Positions 35,637 through 43,879 of a stretch of DNA of 64,000 nucleotides are shown here, piece after piece; the first letter of the stretch is position 1, and every line of letters begins with the position of its first letter. Location of the stretch: assembly GCF_013364155.1 (NCBI RefSeq), contig NZ_CP054916.1, positions 4,208,501 to 4,272,500 of the forward strand, read 5' to 3'. The position numbers and the translations under genes were made by a program. The DNA comes from Streptomyces sp. NA02950 (GTDB taxonomy: Bacteria; Actinomycetota; Actinomycetes; Streptomycetales; Streptomycetaceae). Below the pieces are notes generated by a model. The model saw nothing but the letters and a program-made list of their open reading frames with translations. It did not search any database and was not told where the DNA came from.

Positions 35637-36254
35637 ATGGCCATCACCGACGACGTACGCAAGACCCTCACCGACCCGACCCCGCTGTACTTCGTGGCGG
35701 GCACGGCCGACCTCGCCGCGCAGAAGCTCAAGGAGGTGCCGTCGCTGGTCGAGAAGATCGTCGCCGAGGCCCCCGAGCGCTTCAACGCGGTGCGCAACAC
35801 CGACCCCAAGGCCGTCCAGGACCGGGTCACCCAGCAGGCGAAGGAGGCGCAGGACAAGCTGACCGAGGTGCTCGGCACGCTGGACACCGACCTCAAGCGG
35901 CTGCGGGACACCGCGCAGGACCTCGCCCTCCAGGGCGTCGGCCGCGCCGCCGAGTTCGCCGTCAAGGCGCGGGAGCGCTACGACGAGGTCGCCGAGCACG
36001 GCCAGGAGGTCGTGAAGACCTGGCGCGGTGAGGCGGCCGACGAGGTCGTGGACATCGCCAGCGCGATCGAGCCCAAGGACGGCACGCCCACCAGCGCCGC
36101 GGCACAGGCCCCGTCACACTCGGTCACGGTGGACTCCAACAAGGAGGCGCCGAAGACCACGGCCAGGCCCGCCGGGCAGAGCGCCCCGGCCAAGAAGGCC
36201 CCGGCCCGCAAGCCCGCCACCGGCAAGAAGCAGGACCCGAAGTCGGGCGCCTGA
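35637..36254 (+). CDS. HBHA-like coiled-coil protein with Lys/Ala/Pro tail
   Basis: A 205-residue protein resembling mycobacterial heparin-binding hemagglutinin: TPLYFVAGTADLAAQKLKEV near the N-terminus, a long helical coiled coil (about 35-140), then a low-complexity Lys-Pro-Ala tail (from about 165) with an AKKAPARKPATGKK run. HBHA proteins bind polyanions and membranes; in Streptomyces the role is not established. There is no signal peptide. GGGAGG precedes the ATG. It follows the XRE gene and is closed by a terminator. Confidence 0.85.
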   Translation: MAITDDVRKTLTDPTPLYFVAGTADLAAQKLKEVPSLVEKIVAEAPERFNAVRNTDPKAVQDRVTQQAKEAQDKLTEVLGTLDTDLKRLRDTAQDLALQGVGRAAEFAVKARERYDEVAEHGQEVVKTWRGEAADEVVDIASAIEPKDGTPTSAAAQAPSHSVTVDSNKEAPKTTARPAGQSAPAKKAPARKPATGKKQDPKSGA

Positions 36255-36270
36255 CACACCAGCGTCCAGC

Positions 36271-36307
36271 GGGAGGGCCGGGCTCGCCCTGCGTGCCCGG
36301 CCCTCCC
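36271..36307 (+). terminator. Terminator after the HBHA-like gene
   Basis: GGGAGGGCCGGGC (36271-36283) and GCCCGGCCCTCCC (36295-36307) form a perfect 13-bp stem with an 11-nt loop. Confidence 0.8.
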
Positions 36308-36355
36308 AGCGGGTACGGTGGCCCGGGAGACGCTCCCCTTCATCTCTTCTAGGCG

Positions 36356-36709
36356 GTGGACAGCGTGCTGGTGCAAGGTTTCGGTGAGTTGCTGTACTGG
36401 GTCTCCTGGGGCCTGCTCCTCTTCAGCCTGTTCGCCTTCGTCGACTCCGCGATCCGCCGGGAAGACGCCTACCGTGCGGCGGACAAGCAGACCAAGCCCT
36501 TCTGGCTGATCATCCTCGGTCTCGCGGCCGCGGTGAACTTCTTCATGGGCATCATGAGCTTCCTGCCGATCATCGGGCTGATCGCGACGATCGTGTACAT
36601 CGTGGACGTCCGGCCCGCGCTGCGGCAGGTCTCCGGGGGCGGTGGCCGCTGGAACCGGGGCCGCGGCTCCAGCTCCGACGGCCCGTACGGGCCCTTCAAC
36701 GGCCGGTAG
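36356..36709 (+). CDS. DUF2516 family small membrane protein
   Basis: A 117-residue protein with a hydrophobic helix at about 8-30, then two at about 48-64 and 67-84, and a Gly/Arg/Ser tail (GGGGRWNRGRGSSSDG). The FWLIILGLAAAVNFFMG and YIVDVRPALRQV segments are the DUF2516 signature. Start candidates are GTG at 36356 or the GTG three codons on; neither has a clear ribosome-binding site. Function unknown. Confidence 0.85.
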   Translation: MDSVLVQGFGELLYWVSWGLLLFSLFAFVDSAIRREDAYRAADKQTKPFWLIILGLAAAVNFFMGIMSFLPIIGLIATIVYIVDVRPALRQVSGGGGRWNRGRGSSSDGPYGPFNGR

Positions 36710-36778
36710 CCGAGGCGGCCGGCAGCCGAGGCGGCCGGCAGCCGTCAGGCGGGGGCCCGGCGGCTCCGCGCGGCGCTG

Positions 36779-38011
36779 TCAGCCGCGGTCGAGCAGCAGC
36801 ACCGCGAGGTCATCGGTCAGCTCCCCGCCGTTGAGCGTGCGCACCTCGGTGACGGTCGCGTCGAGCAGATCCTCACCGCGCAGCCCCTCCCCGAGCTGGC
36901 GGGCGACGATCTCGACCATCCCCTCCTGCCCGAGCCGCTGCACACCCGGTCCGACGCGGCCCTCGATCAGCCCGTCGGTGTACATCATCAGGCTCCAGGC
37001 GCCGCCGAGCTGGATCTCCCGGCGCGGCCAGCGGGCGTGCGGCAGCAGCCCCAGCGCCGGGCCGTTCTCGTCGGTCGGCAGCAGCCGGGGCGCCATTCCG
37101 GGCCGGATCACCAGCGGCGAGGGGTGTCCGGCCAGACAGACCCCGGCCCGCCGCCCGTCCGCGGAGATGTCCACGGTGCACAGGGTCGCGAAGATCTCGT
37201 CGTCCGGGCGCTCGTTCTCCAGGACCTGCTGGAGGGTGCCCAGCAGCTGGTCGCCGCAGAGCCCGGCGAAGGTCAGGGCGCGCCAGGCGATGCGCAGCTC
37301 CACGCCGAGGGCTGCCTCGTCCGGGCCGTGACCGCAGACGTCGCCGATCATCGCGTGGACCGTGCCGTCGGAGGTGCGCACGGTGTCGTAGAAGTCGCCG
37401 CCGAGCAGGGCGCGGCTGCGGCCGGGCCGGTAACGGGCGGCGAACCGCAGCCCCGAGCCCTGCAACAGCGGGGTGGGCAGCAGTCCGCGCTCCAGCCGGG
37501 CGTTCTCCTGGGCACGCAGCCGGGACTCGGTCAGCTGGCGCTGGGCGAGGTCGGAGCGTTTTCGCTCCACGGCGTAGCGGATGGCACGGCTGAGGATGCG
37601 GCCGTCCAGCTCGCCGCGGAAGAGGAAGTCCTGGGCACCCACCCGGACCGCCTCGGCCGCGCGCTCGGCGTCGTCCTCGGCGGTGAGCACGAGGACGGCG
37701 TGCGACGGCGCGAGCTTCAGCACCGCGCGCAGGGTGTCCAGCGCGTCCGCCGCCTCCCGGTCCGGACCCGGCAGGGCCAGGTCGAGGAGGATGCACTGCA
37801 CACCGTCGGTGAGCAGCCGGGTGGCCTCGGTGAGATTGCGGGCGGTGCGGATACGCACCCGGTTGCCCTCGGTGTCCAGCATTTCGGGGACGTTGAAGTC
37901 ACCGGACGGATCGTCCTCGATCACCAGCAGGGTGAGCCCGCTGTCGGGCAGCGGGGCAGGGCGGGCCTCCGTGGCCAGCGCCTCCCGTTGCCTCGGCACG
38001 GGTACGGACAT
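36779..38011 (-). CDS. PP2C/SpoIIE phosphatase with N-terminal receiver domain
   Basis: A 410-residue protein: a receiver-like domain (about 27-150; acidic pair IEDD, phosphoacceptor Asp in CILLDLALPGPD, but Arg in FLFRGEL where Lys is expected), a coiled linker (160-190) and a SpoIIE-type PP2C domain with metal ligands GGDFYD, GDVCGHG and LTDDLAVLLL. Such proteins dephosphorylate anti-sigma-factor antagonists. The ATG at 38011 was chosen. No anti-sigma partner gene is adjacent. Confidence 0.9.
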   Translation of the reverse strand: MSVPVPRQREALATEARPAPLPDSGLTLLVIEDDPSGDFNVPEMLDTEGNRVRIRTARNLTEATRLLTDGVQCILLDLALPGPDREAADALDTLRAVLKLAPSHAVLVLTAEDDAERAAEAVRVGAQDFLFRGELDGRILSRAIRYAVERKRSDLAQRQLTESRLRAQENARLERGLLPTPLLQGSGLRFAARYRPGRSRALLGGDFYDTVRTSDGTVHAMIGDVCGHGPDEAALGVELRIAWRALTFAGLCGDQLLGTLQQVLENERPDDEIFATLCTVDISADGRRAGVCLAGHPSPLVIRPGMAPRLLPTDENGPALGLLPHARWPRREIQLGGAWSLMMYTDGLIEGRVGPGVQRLGQEGMVEIVARQLGEGLRGEDLLDATVTEVRTLNGGELTDDLAVLLLDRG

Positions 38012-38147
38012 CGCTCGATTCCTTCCCTCCCCCCGAGGGCGCGGCGCCCGCCACCGACCGGCGGACCGCACGTTCCCCGGCACGCACACCGACTGGTCGG
38101 TTTCAGAGGTTTCACAGGCGCGGGTGCCGGATACTGCCAGGCGACCT

Positions 38148-38168
38148 TAGCGCTAGGGCACAGCGCTA
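38148..38168. promoter_or_regulatory. Dyad in the SpoIIE / macrodomain intergenic region
   Basis: TAGCGCT (38148-38154) and AGCGCTA (38162-38168) are perfect 7-bp inverted arms around 7 bp, in the 236-bp gap between divergent genes. Binding protein unknown. Confidence 0.5.
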
Positions 38169-38247
38169 CGGAATGACCTTCAGGCATCGACTTTTGTCAT
38201 ATGCCCCACGTCATGCGGCACTTGGTGGACAACGGGAGAATCACGGA

Positions 38248-38766
38248 ATGACGAACATCACGCTGGTTCTGGGCGATATCACTCAACAGGACACCGATGC
38301 CGTGGTGAACGCGGCCAATTCGTCGCTCCTGGGCGGGGGCGGGGTGGACGGAGCCATCCACCGCCGGGGCGGATCCGACATCCTGGACGAATGCCGCGCA
38401 CTACGCGCCTCCCACTACGGCAAGGGGCTCCCGGCGGGCCAGGCGGTCGCCACCACGGCCGGAAGGCTGCCGGCCCGCTGGGTGATCCACACCGTCGGGC
38501 CGGTGCACTCCACGAGCGAGGACCGCTCCGAGACCCTCGCCTCCTGCTTCCGGGAGTCGCTGCGCGTCGCGGACGAGCTCGGCGCCCGTACGGTCGCCTT
38601 CCCGGCCATCTCCACCGGCGTCTACCGCTGGCCGCTGGACGACGCGGCCCGGATCGCGCTGGCGGCGGTCCGCGCGGCGGACACCTCGGTCACCGAGGTC
38701 CGCTTCGTCCTGTTCGACCGGCCGGCCTACGACGCCTTCGAGACCGCCCTGCGGCAGCGCGACTGA
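38248..38766 (+). CDS. Macrodomain protein (O-acetyl-ADP-ribose deacetylase type)
   Basis: A 172-residue macrodomain: LVLGDITQQDTDAVVNAANSS, the catalytic GGGGVDGAIHRRGG loop and AFPAISTGVYRWPLDDAA are the MacroD-type signatures. These enzymes remove ADP-ribose from proteins or deacetylate O-acetyl-ADP-ribose. The start MTNITLVLGD has GGGAGA upstream. Divergent from the SpoIIE phosphatase; no ADP-ribosyltransferase or sirtuin gene adjoins it. Confidence 0.93.
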   Translation: MTNITLVLGDITQQDTDAVVNAANSSLLGGGGVDGAIHRRGGSDILDECRALRASHYGKGLPAGQAVATTAGRLPARWVIHTVGPVHSTSEDRSETLASCFRESLRVADELGARTVAFPAISTGVYRWPLDDAARIALAAVRAADTSVTEVRFVLFDRPAYDAFETALRQRD

Positions 38767-38790
38767 AACCCGGCCGCGACCCCGCCCCGA

Positions 38791-39882
38791 CTACGCCCCG
38801 CCCGGGCGGACAACGCCCAGGATCGGCATGGAACCCGCTCCCGCGACCGTCACCTGGCGGCCGGGGCGCGGGGCGTGCACCATCGCGCCGTTCCCCACGT
38901 ACATCCCGACATGGCTGGCGTCCGGGTAGTAGATGATCAAGTCGCCCGGGCGCATGCCTTGGATGTCCACCTTCGGCAGCAGCCGCCACTGCTCCTGCGA
39001 GGTCCGCGGGATCGACCGCCCGGCCGCCGCCCAGGCCCGCTGTGTCAGCCCCGAGCAGTCGTAGGTGTCGGGGCCCACCGCGCCCCAGACGTAGTTCTTG
39101 CCGATCTGGGCCGACGCGAAGGCCACCGCCTGCTTGCCCGTCGCGCTCGCGCCCGCGCCCAGCTGCCGCAGTATGCCCGTGTCCAGCCACTTCGCCTGGG
39201 AGGCACGGGCCTTGTCCTCCTCCAGCCGCCGCAGCCGCTCCCGCTCCTTCTTCTCCAGCCGGGACTCCAGCCGCTGCGCCTTCGCCAGCTTCGCCGTGAT
39301 CTGCTTCTTCGCCGCCGCCTTCTTCTTCCGGCTCCCGTCCAGCCGCTCCCACTCCTTGGAAGCGGACTTCGCGTAGCGGTCGAGCGCGGCCTGGGTGCGC
39401 TCCAGCCGACTCATCAGACCGTGGGTCGCCTGCTGGCCCTTGCGGGCGAGGGTGACGCCATCGAGGAAGTCGCCGGGGTCGTCGTTGAGGAGCAGCCGCG
39501 CCTCGGCGGGCATCCCGCCGCCGCGATACTGGGCCCGGGCCATCGCCCCGGCCCGCTTGCGCAGCCCGGACATCTCCTTCTGCGCCTTCACCACGGCCCG
39601 TGCGATCTTCACGATCGCCTTCTCCTGCCGGGTCTGGCGCTCCCGCGCCAGGTTGTAGGCGTCGGTGGCCTTCTCGGCCTTGCGGTAGAGGCCGTCGATC
39701 TCGGAGCGGACCTCCTCCAGGCTCTTGCCGCCGGAGCCGCCGGAGCCGCCGGAGTCCGGCCGTGGTGCCGGTTCGCCCGGCGTCGCGTACGCCGCCTCCG
39801 GTAAGGCCGTCGCACCCAGCGCGCATACGAGCGCGGTGGCCGCGGCGGCGCTCGCCCCCCTCCCTCTTCCGTCCCGCCTCAC
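38791..39882 (-). CDS. Secreted NlpC/P60 peptidoglycan endopeptidase (RipA-like)
   Basis: A 363-residue secreted protein. The GTG start at 39882 has GAGGAG 7 nt upstream; the signal peptide runs to about residue 33 (SAAAATALVCALGATALPEA). A Gly/Ser linker leads to a long coiled coil (about 50-230, very rich in Lys/Arg/Glu) and a C-terminal NlpC/P60 domain with catalytic Cys in YDCSGLTQRAW and His in SHVGMYVG. It cuts peptidoglycan stem peptides; the coiled coil usually controls activity. Transcribed away from pst. Confidence 0.92.
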   Translation of the reverse strand: MRRDGRGRGASAAAATALVCALGATALPEAAYATPGEPAPRPDSGGSGGSGGKSLEEVRSEIDGLYRKAEKATDAYNLARERQTRQEKAIVKIARAVVKAQKEMSGLRKRAGAMARAQYRGGGMPAEARLLLNDDPGDFLDGVTLARKGQQATHGLMSRLERTQAALDRYAKSASKEWERLDGSRKKKAAAKKQITAKLAKAQRLESRLEKKERERLRRLEEDKARASQAKWLDTGILRQLGAGASATGKQAVAFASAQIGKNYVWGAVGPDTYDCSGLTQRAWAAAGRSIPRTSQEQWRLLPKVDIQGMRPGDLIIYYPDASHVGMYVGNGAMVHAPRPGRQVTVAGAGSMPILGVVRPGGA

Positions 39883-39900
39883 CCGCCGTCTCCTCTCGTC

Positions 39901-39950
39901 CGCTGTTGTCCGCTGTTGTCCGTTGCCGTCCGTTGTCGTCCGCCGCTGTT
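39901..39950. repeat. Degenerate 10-bp tandem repeat
   Basis: Units cgctgttgtc, cgctgttgtc, cgttgccgtc, cgttgtcgtc and a decayed fifth follow each other with a strict 10-bp period, close to one helical turn, starting 19 bp upstream of the NlpC/P60 start codon. Confidence 0.8.
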
Positions 39951-39976
39951 GACCGAGGCCGTGCGCGCAGCCGTAT

Positions 39977-40012
39977 CCCTCGCACCAGCCCTCGCACCAG
40001 CCCTCGCACCAG
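39977..40012. repeat. Three perfect 12-bp tandem repeats
   Basis: ccctcgcaccag is present three times in a row without change. It lies upstream of the NlpC/P60 gene in non-coding DNA. Confidence 0.85.
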
Positions 40013-40329
40013 ACATGACGTACCGGCACGTAGGGACGGATAGTGACATGCCGTACCGCAATCCGACAGAGACACGCGCGAGTTACCCCCGCAGCCGCCG
40101 GATCCGGGGCATGGCAGGCGTTCAGTACGGAAGTCACACGGCTGTCACCCGGATGCCGCACAGACGCAAGGCGGTGGCGAGGCGGGTGCGTCACGGTGGC
40201 ACGGCGGCCGCGGGGCGCCCTGACGGGGAGGGCGCCGGGGCGATGCGCCCAGGCCCGCGGCGGTGCGCCCGGTGAACGCCCCGCGGACGGAGCGCCCGGC
40301 AGGCCGTCCGCCCGGGCCGCGACCGCGCC

Positions 40330-40391
40330 GTGACCTGGCCGTGACCTGGCCACCACACTGACGGCCGAGGTTCACCATCCGTTAACTCACC
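40330..40391 (+). promoter_or_regulatory. PHO box and additional 11-bp direct repeats before pstS
   Basis: GTTCACCATCC (40370-40380) is followed without gap by GTTAACTCACC (40381-40391), the paired 11-bp direct repeat bound by PhoP in Streptomyces (consensus near GTTCACC). Upstream, GTGACCTGGCC occurs twice in tandem (40330-40351), an exact 11-bp repeat with partial similarity to the same unit. Together they suggest phosphate-starvation induction of pstSCAB. Confidence 0.75.
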
Positions 40392-40547
40392 CCCTGAGGC
40401 CGCTTCACCTGTTCTGCCTAATTTCGGCCCTACTGGGAGCGAGCCGGGGCTGAAAACCGGCCCGCTCTCACAAGCGCCGCTCAACAGTGCGCCTCATCCG
40501 TCTCGCGCGCCGTCCCCACCGGCGGCAACTGGAAGGAACTCCCGAAA

Positions 40548-41675
40548 GTGAAGCAGCTTCAGCGCAAGAACCGGCTTCGCGCCGTCGCCGCCGGTGCCCT
40601 CGCCGTCTCCAGCGCCCTGGCCCTCACCGCCTGCGGCTCGGACGACAACTCCGGCGGCGGTGGCGGCGGCAAGGACGCCAAGGCCAGCAACATCAAGTGC
40701 GACGGCAAGGGCAACCTGCTGGCCTCCGGTTCCTCGGCGCAGAAGAACGCCATGGACCTGTGGGTCAAGAACTACGGTGCCGCCTGCAAGGACACCAAGA
40801 TCAACTACAAGGCCACCGGCTCCGGTGCGGGTGTCCAGGAGTTCCTCCAGGGCAAGACCGCCTTCGCCGGATCCGACTCGGCCCTGAAGCCGGACGAGGT
40901 CAAGAACTCCAAGAAGGTCTGCAAGGGCGGCCAGGGCATCGACCTGCCGATGGTCGGCGGCCCGATCGCGATCGGCTTCAACGTCCCCGGTGTGGACAAG
41001 CTGGTCCTCGACGCCGAGACCCTCGCCAAGATCTTCGACTCGAAGATCACCAAGTGGAACGACCCGGCGATCCAGAAGCTCAACAAGGACGCCAAGCTCC
41101 CGAGCCTGAAGATCCAGGCGTTCCACCGCTCCGACGAGTCGGGCACCACCGACAACCTCACCAAGTACTTCAAGGCCGCCGCCCCCTCGGCGTGGCCGCA
41201 CGAGCCGGGCAAGGCGTGGGAGGGCAAGGGGGGCCAGTCGGCCGACGGCTCCTCCGGCGTCTCCTCCCAGGTGAAGCAGGTCTCCGGCGCGATCTCCTAC
41301 TTCGAGCTGTCCTACGCGACCGCCAACAGCATCAAGACCGTGGACCTCGACACCGGCGCCTCCGCCCCGGTCCAGGCCACCGTCGAGAACGCCACCAAGG
41401 CCATCTCCGAGGCCAAGATCAAGGGCACCGGCAAGGACCTGGCCCTGGACCTGGCGTACGACACCAAGGCGGACGGGGCCTACCCGATCACCCTGGTCAC
41501 CTACGAGATCGCCTGCGACAAGGGCAACAAGCCCGGCACCCTCGCCGCCACCAAGTCCTTCCTGAACTACGTCGCGAGCGAGGACGGCCAGACCTCCCTG
41601 AAGGAGCTCGGCTACGCGTCGCTTCCGACCGAGATCGCCACGAAGGTCCGCGAGAGCGTCAAGAACCTCTCCTGA
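40548..41675 (+). CDS. pstS: PstS, phosphate-binding lipoprotein
   Basis: A 375-residue lipoprotein (lipobox LTAC, Cys29) with the phosphate-binding fold: LLASGSSAQKNAMDLWV, FAGSDSALKPDEV, FHRSDESGTTDN, and SGAISYFELSYA. It captures inorganic phosphate outside the membrane for PstCAB. The start is a GTG with GGAAGG further upstream. First gene of the pst operon, behind a PHO box, and separated from pstC by a stable stem-loop, so it is probably made in large excess. Confidence 0.96.
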   Translation: MKQLQRKNRLRAVAAGALAVSSALALTACGSDDNSGGGGGGKDAKASNIKCDGKGNLLASGSSAQKNAMDLWVKNYGAACKDTKINYKATGSGAGVQEFLQGKTAFAGSDSALKPDEVKNSKKVCKGGQGIDLPMVGGPIAIGFNVPGVDKLVLDAETLAKIFDSKITKWNDPAIQKLNKDAKLPSLKIQAFHRSDESGTTDNLTKYFKAAAPSAWPHEPGKAWEGKGGQSADGSSGVSSQVKQVSGAISYFELSYATANSIKTVDLDTGASAPVQATVENATKAISEAKIKGTGKDLALDLAYDTKADGAYPITLVTYEIACDKGNKPGTLAATKSFLNYVASEDGQTSLKELGYASLPTEIATKVRESVKNLS

Positions 41676-41680
41676 CCCGA

Positions 41681-41726
41681 ATGCGGCCGGCTCCACCGCG
41701 GGAACGCGCGGCGGGGTCGGCCGCAT
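41681..41726 (+). terminator. Stem-loop between pstS and pstC (partial terminator or RNA stabiliser)
   Basis: ATGCGGCCG (41681-41689) pairs with CGGCCGCAT (41718-41726), with further G/C pairing inside (CCGCG/CGCGG). It starts 5 nt after the pstS stop and could protect or end pstS-only transcripts. Confidence 0.6.
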
Positions 41727-41787
41727 CGTCCGGTGCACCGCCGCACGCAGGAGCCGGTCCCGATCGGCTCCGCAGACCGGAGAACCC

Positions 41788-42777
41788 ATGAAAACGGACA
41801 TAGAACCCACACACACGCCCGCCGGGGCACCACCCCGGATCAAGGCCCGTTCCACGGGCCGCGCCGGTGACAAGATCTTCCTCGGGCTCTCCCGGGGATC
41901 CGGTATCGCCCTGCTGGTGATCATGGCGGCCATCGCGGCCTTCCTCTCCTACCGCGCCGCCATCGCGATCTCCAAGGACGAGGCGAACTTCCTCACCGCC
42001 TTCGAGTGGAGCACCGGCACCGAGCCGATGCGGTTCGGCATCGCCGTCCTCGCCTACGGCACGGTCATCAGCTCGATCATCGCGATGGTCATCGCGGTCC
42101 CGGTCGCGGTCGGCATCGCGCTGTTCATCTCGCACTACGCCCCGCGCCGGCTGGCCACCCCGGTGGCGTACGTCATCGACCTGCTCGCCGCCGTCCCCAG
42201 CATCGTCTACGGCCTGTGGGGCGCGCTCTTCCTGGTCCCGCATCTGACCGGCCTGTACACCTGGCTCGACGAGTACCTGGGCTGGACCGGGATCTTCGCC
42301 TACCAGGGCGGCGCCGCGCGCTCCCTGTTCACCGTCGGCATCCTGCTGGCGATCATGATCCTGCCGATCGTCACCAGTGTGAGCCGCGAGGTGTTCCGGC
42401 AGGTCCCGAAGATGCACGAGGAAGCCGCGCTGGCGCTCGGCGCCACCCGCTGGGAAGTCATCCGGATGGCAGTCCTCCCCTTCGGTCGCTCCGGCATCAT
42501 CAGCGCCTCCATGCTGGGCCTCGGCCGTGCGCTGGGCGAGACCATGGCGGTCGCCACCGTGCTGTCCCCCAGCTACCTGATCAACGCCAGCCTGCTGGAC
42601 CCGGGCGGCGGCACCTTCGCCCAGAACATCGCCAGCCACTTCAAGGAGGCGAACGACAACGGTCGTGACGCGCTGATCGCCTCCGGTCTGGTGCTGTTCG
42701 TCATCACCCTGCTGGTGAACGGGGCCGCGCGGATGATCATCGCCCGGCGCAAGGAGTACTCGGGGGCCGCGGCATGA
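41788..42777 (+). CDS. pstC: PstC, phosphate ABC permease
   Basis: A 329-residue permease with six helices after a Thr/Pro-rich cytoplasmic N-terminus. It has the PstC loop VPKMHEEAALALGATRWEVIRMAVLPFGRSG (EAA motif, shown in part as EEAALALGATRWE) and VAYVIDLLAAVPSIVYGLWG. It forms the membrane channel with PstA. CCGGAGAA lies before the ATG. The stop overlaps the pstA start (ATGA). Confidence 0.95.
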   Translation: MKTDIEPTHTPAGAPPRIKARSTGRAGDKIFLGLSRGSGIALLVIMAAIAAFLSYRAAIAISKDEANFLTAFEWSTGTEPMRFGIAVLAYGTVISSIIAMVIAVPVAVGIALFISHYAPRRLATPVAYVIDLLAAVPSIVYGLWGALFLVPHLTGLYTWLDEYLGWTGIFAYQGGAARSLFTVGILLAIMILPIVTSVSREVFRQVPKMHEEAALALGATRWEVIRMAVLPFGRSGIISASMLGLGRALGETMAVATVLSPSYLINASLLDPGGGTFAQNIASHFKEANDNGRDALIASGLVLFVITLLVNGAARMIIARRKEYSGAAA

Positions 42778-43853
42778 GCAACGCGACGATCACCAAGAAC
42801 GAGACGGGCGGCTCCCCGGCGGGCACCTCGTCCCTCCGGCAGGCCCGGCTGCCCCGCTGGGCACCGCCGGTCCTGGTCGTGGTCTCGGCCGCGGCGGGCG
42901 CGGGCATCGGCACCGCCGCCGGACTCGGCAACACCCTCCAGTGGGGCCTGATCGCGGCCGTGCTGTTCATCCTCGGCAGCTACGGCCTCGCCGCCGTGGT
43001 CGAAGGCGGCCGCCAGGCCAAGGACCGGCTGGCCACCAGCCTGGTCTGGGTCTGCTTCGTGCTCGCCGTCGTCCCCCTGGTCTCGCTGATCTGGGAGACC
43101 GTCGACCGCGGCAAGACCGTGCTCGACGGCTACTTCCTGAACCACTCCATGGAGGGTGTGCAGACGATCCTGCCCGGCGGTGGCGCGTACCACGCGATCA
43201 TCGGCACCCTGGAGCAGGTCGGCATCGCCACCCTCATCGCCGCCCCGATCGGTCTGCTGACCGCCATCTACCTGGTGGAGTACGGCCGCGGGCGGCTGGC
43301 GAAGGCCGTGACGTTCTTCGTCGACGTCATGACCGGCATCCCCTCGATCGTCGCCGGTCTGTTCATCCTCAGCTTCTGGATCATCATTCTGGGCTTCAGC
43401 TACTCCGGCTTCGCCGGCGCGATGGCCCTGGCCATCCTGATGATGCCGGTGGTCGTCCGCTCGACCGAGGAGATGCTCAAGCTCGTCCCGAACGAGCTGC
43501 GCGAGGCTTCGCTCGCGCTCGGCGTACCCAAGTGGCGGACCATCCTCAAGGTGGTGCTGCCCACCGCCGTCGGCGGGATCACCACGGGTGTGATGCTCGC
43601 GGTCGCCCGTATCGCGGGTGAGTCCGCGCCCATCGTGCTGCTGGTCTTCGGCGCCGCCGGGATCAACAACGACCCGTTCGACGGCGCCCAGTCCTCGCTG
43701 CCCTACTACATCTACGAGCAGTGGCAGCTCGGCAACGAGGCGTCCTTCAACCGGGCCTGGGCCGCGGCACTCGTGCTCATCGCCTTCGTCATGATCCTGA
43801 ACCTGGTCGCCCGCGGTATCGCCCGCTGGAAGGCCCCGAAGACCGGCCGCTGA
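42774..43853 (+). CDS. pstA: PstA, phosphate ABC permease
   Basis: A 359-residue permease, longer than enteric PstA owing to two extra N-terminal helices (about 29-48, 52-70). The core has VVEGGRQ at the cytoplasmic turn, [18 protein letters not shown], and the EAA loop [17 protein letters not shown]. It partners with PstC. The start overlaps pstC by 4 bp, so translation is coupled. Confidence 0.95.
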   Translation: MSNATITKNETGGSPAGTSSLRQARLPRWAPPVLVVVSAAAGAGIGTAAGLGNTLQWGLIAAVLFILGSYGLAAVVEGGRQAKDRLATSLVWVCFVLAVVPLVSLIWETVDRGKTVLDGYFLNHSMEGVQTILPGGGAYHAIIGTLEQVGIATLIAAPIGLLTAIYLVEYGRGRLAKAVTFFVDVMTGIPSIVAGLFILSFWIIILGFSYSGFAGAMALAILMMPVVVRSTEEMLKLVPNELREASLALGVPKWRTILKVVLPTAVGGITTGVMLAVARIAGESAPIVLLVFGAAGINNDPFDGAQSSLPYYIYEQWQLGNEASFNRAWAAALVLIAFVMILNLVARGIARWKAPKTGR

Positions 43854-43879
43854 GGCCACGAAGAAGAGAAGTGATTCAC

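Larger units (their letters stand above)
39883..40547. other. 665-bp non-coding region between NlpC/P60 and pstS
   Basis: No gene is seen. It holds two tandem-repeat blocks near its left end (39901-39950 and 39977-40012), a G/C-rich middle with no recognised feature (about 40013-40329), and 11-bp direct repeats including a PHO box near the right end (40330-40391), followed by the pstS leader. Confidence 0.8.

Noticed and set aside
39901..40012. CRISPR-like repeats
   Set aside because: The units are 10 and 12 bp with no spacers, and no cas genes are present; they are simple tandem repeats.
39883..40356. Possible N-terminal extension of the NlpC/P60 protein containing WCEG repeats
   Set aside because: The frame stays open only through tandem DNA repeats and G/C-rich non-coding DNA. 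The GTG at 39882 has a good ribosome-binding site and begins a proper signal peptide.
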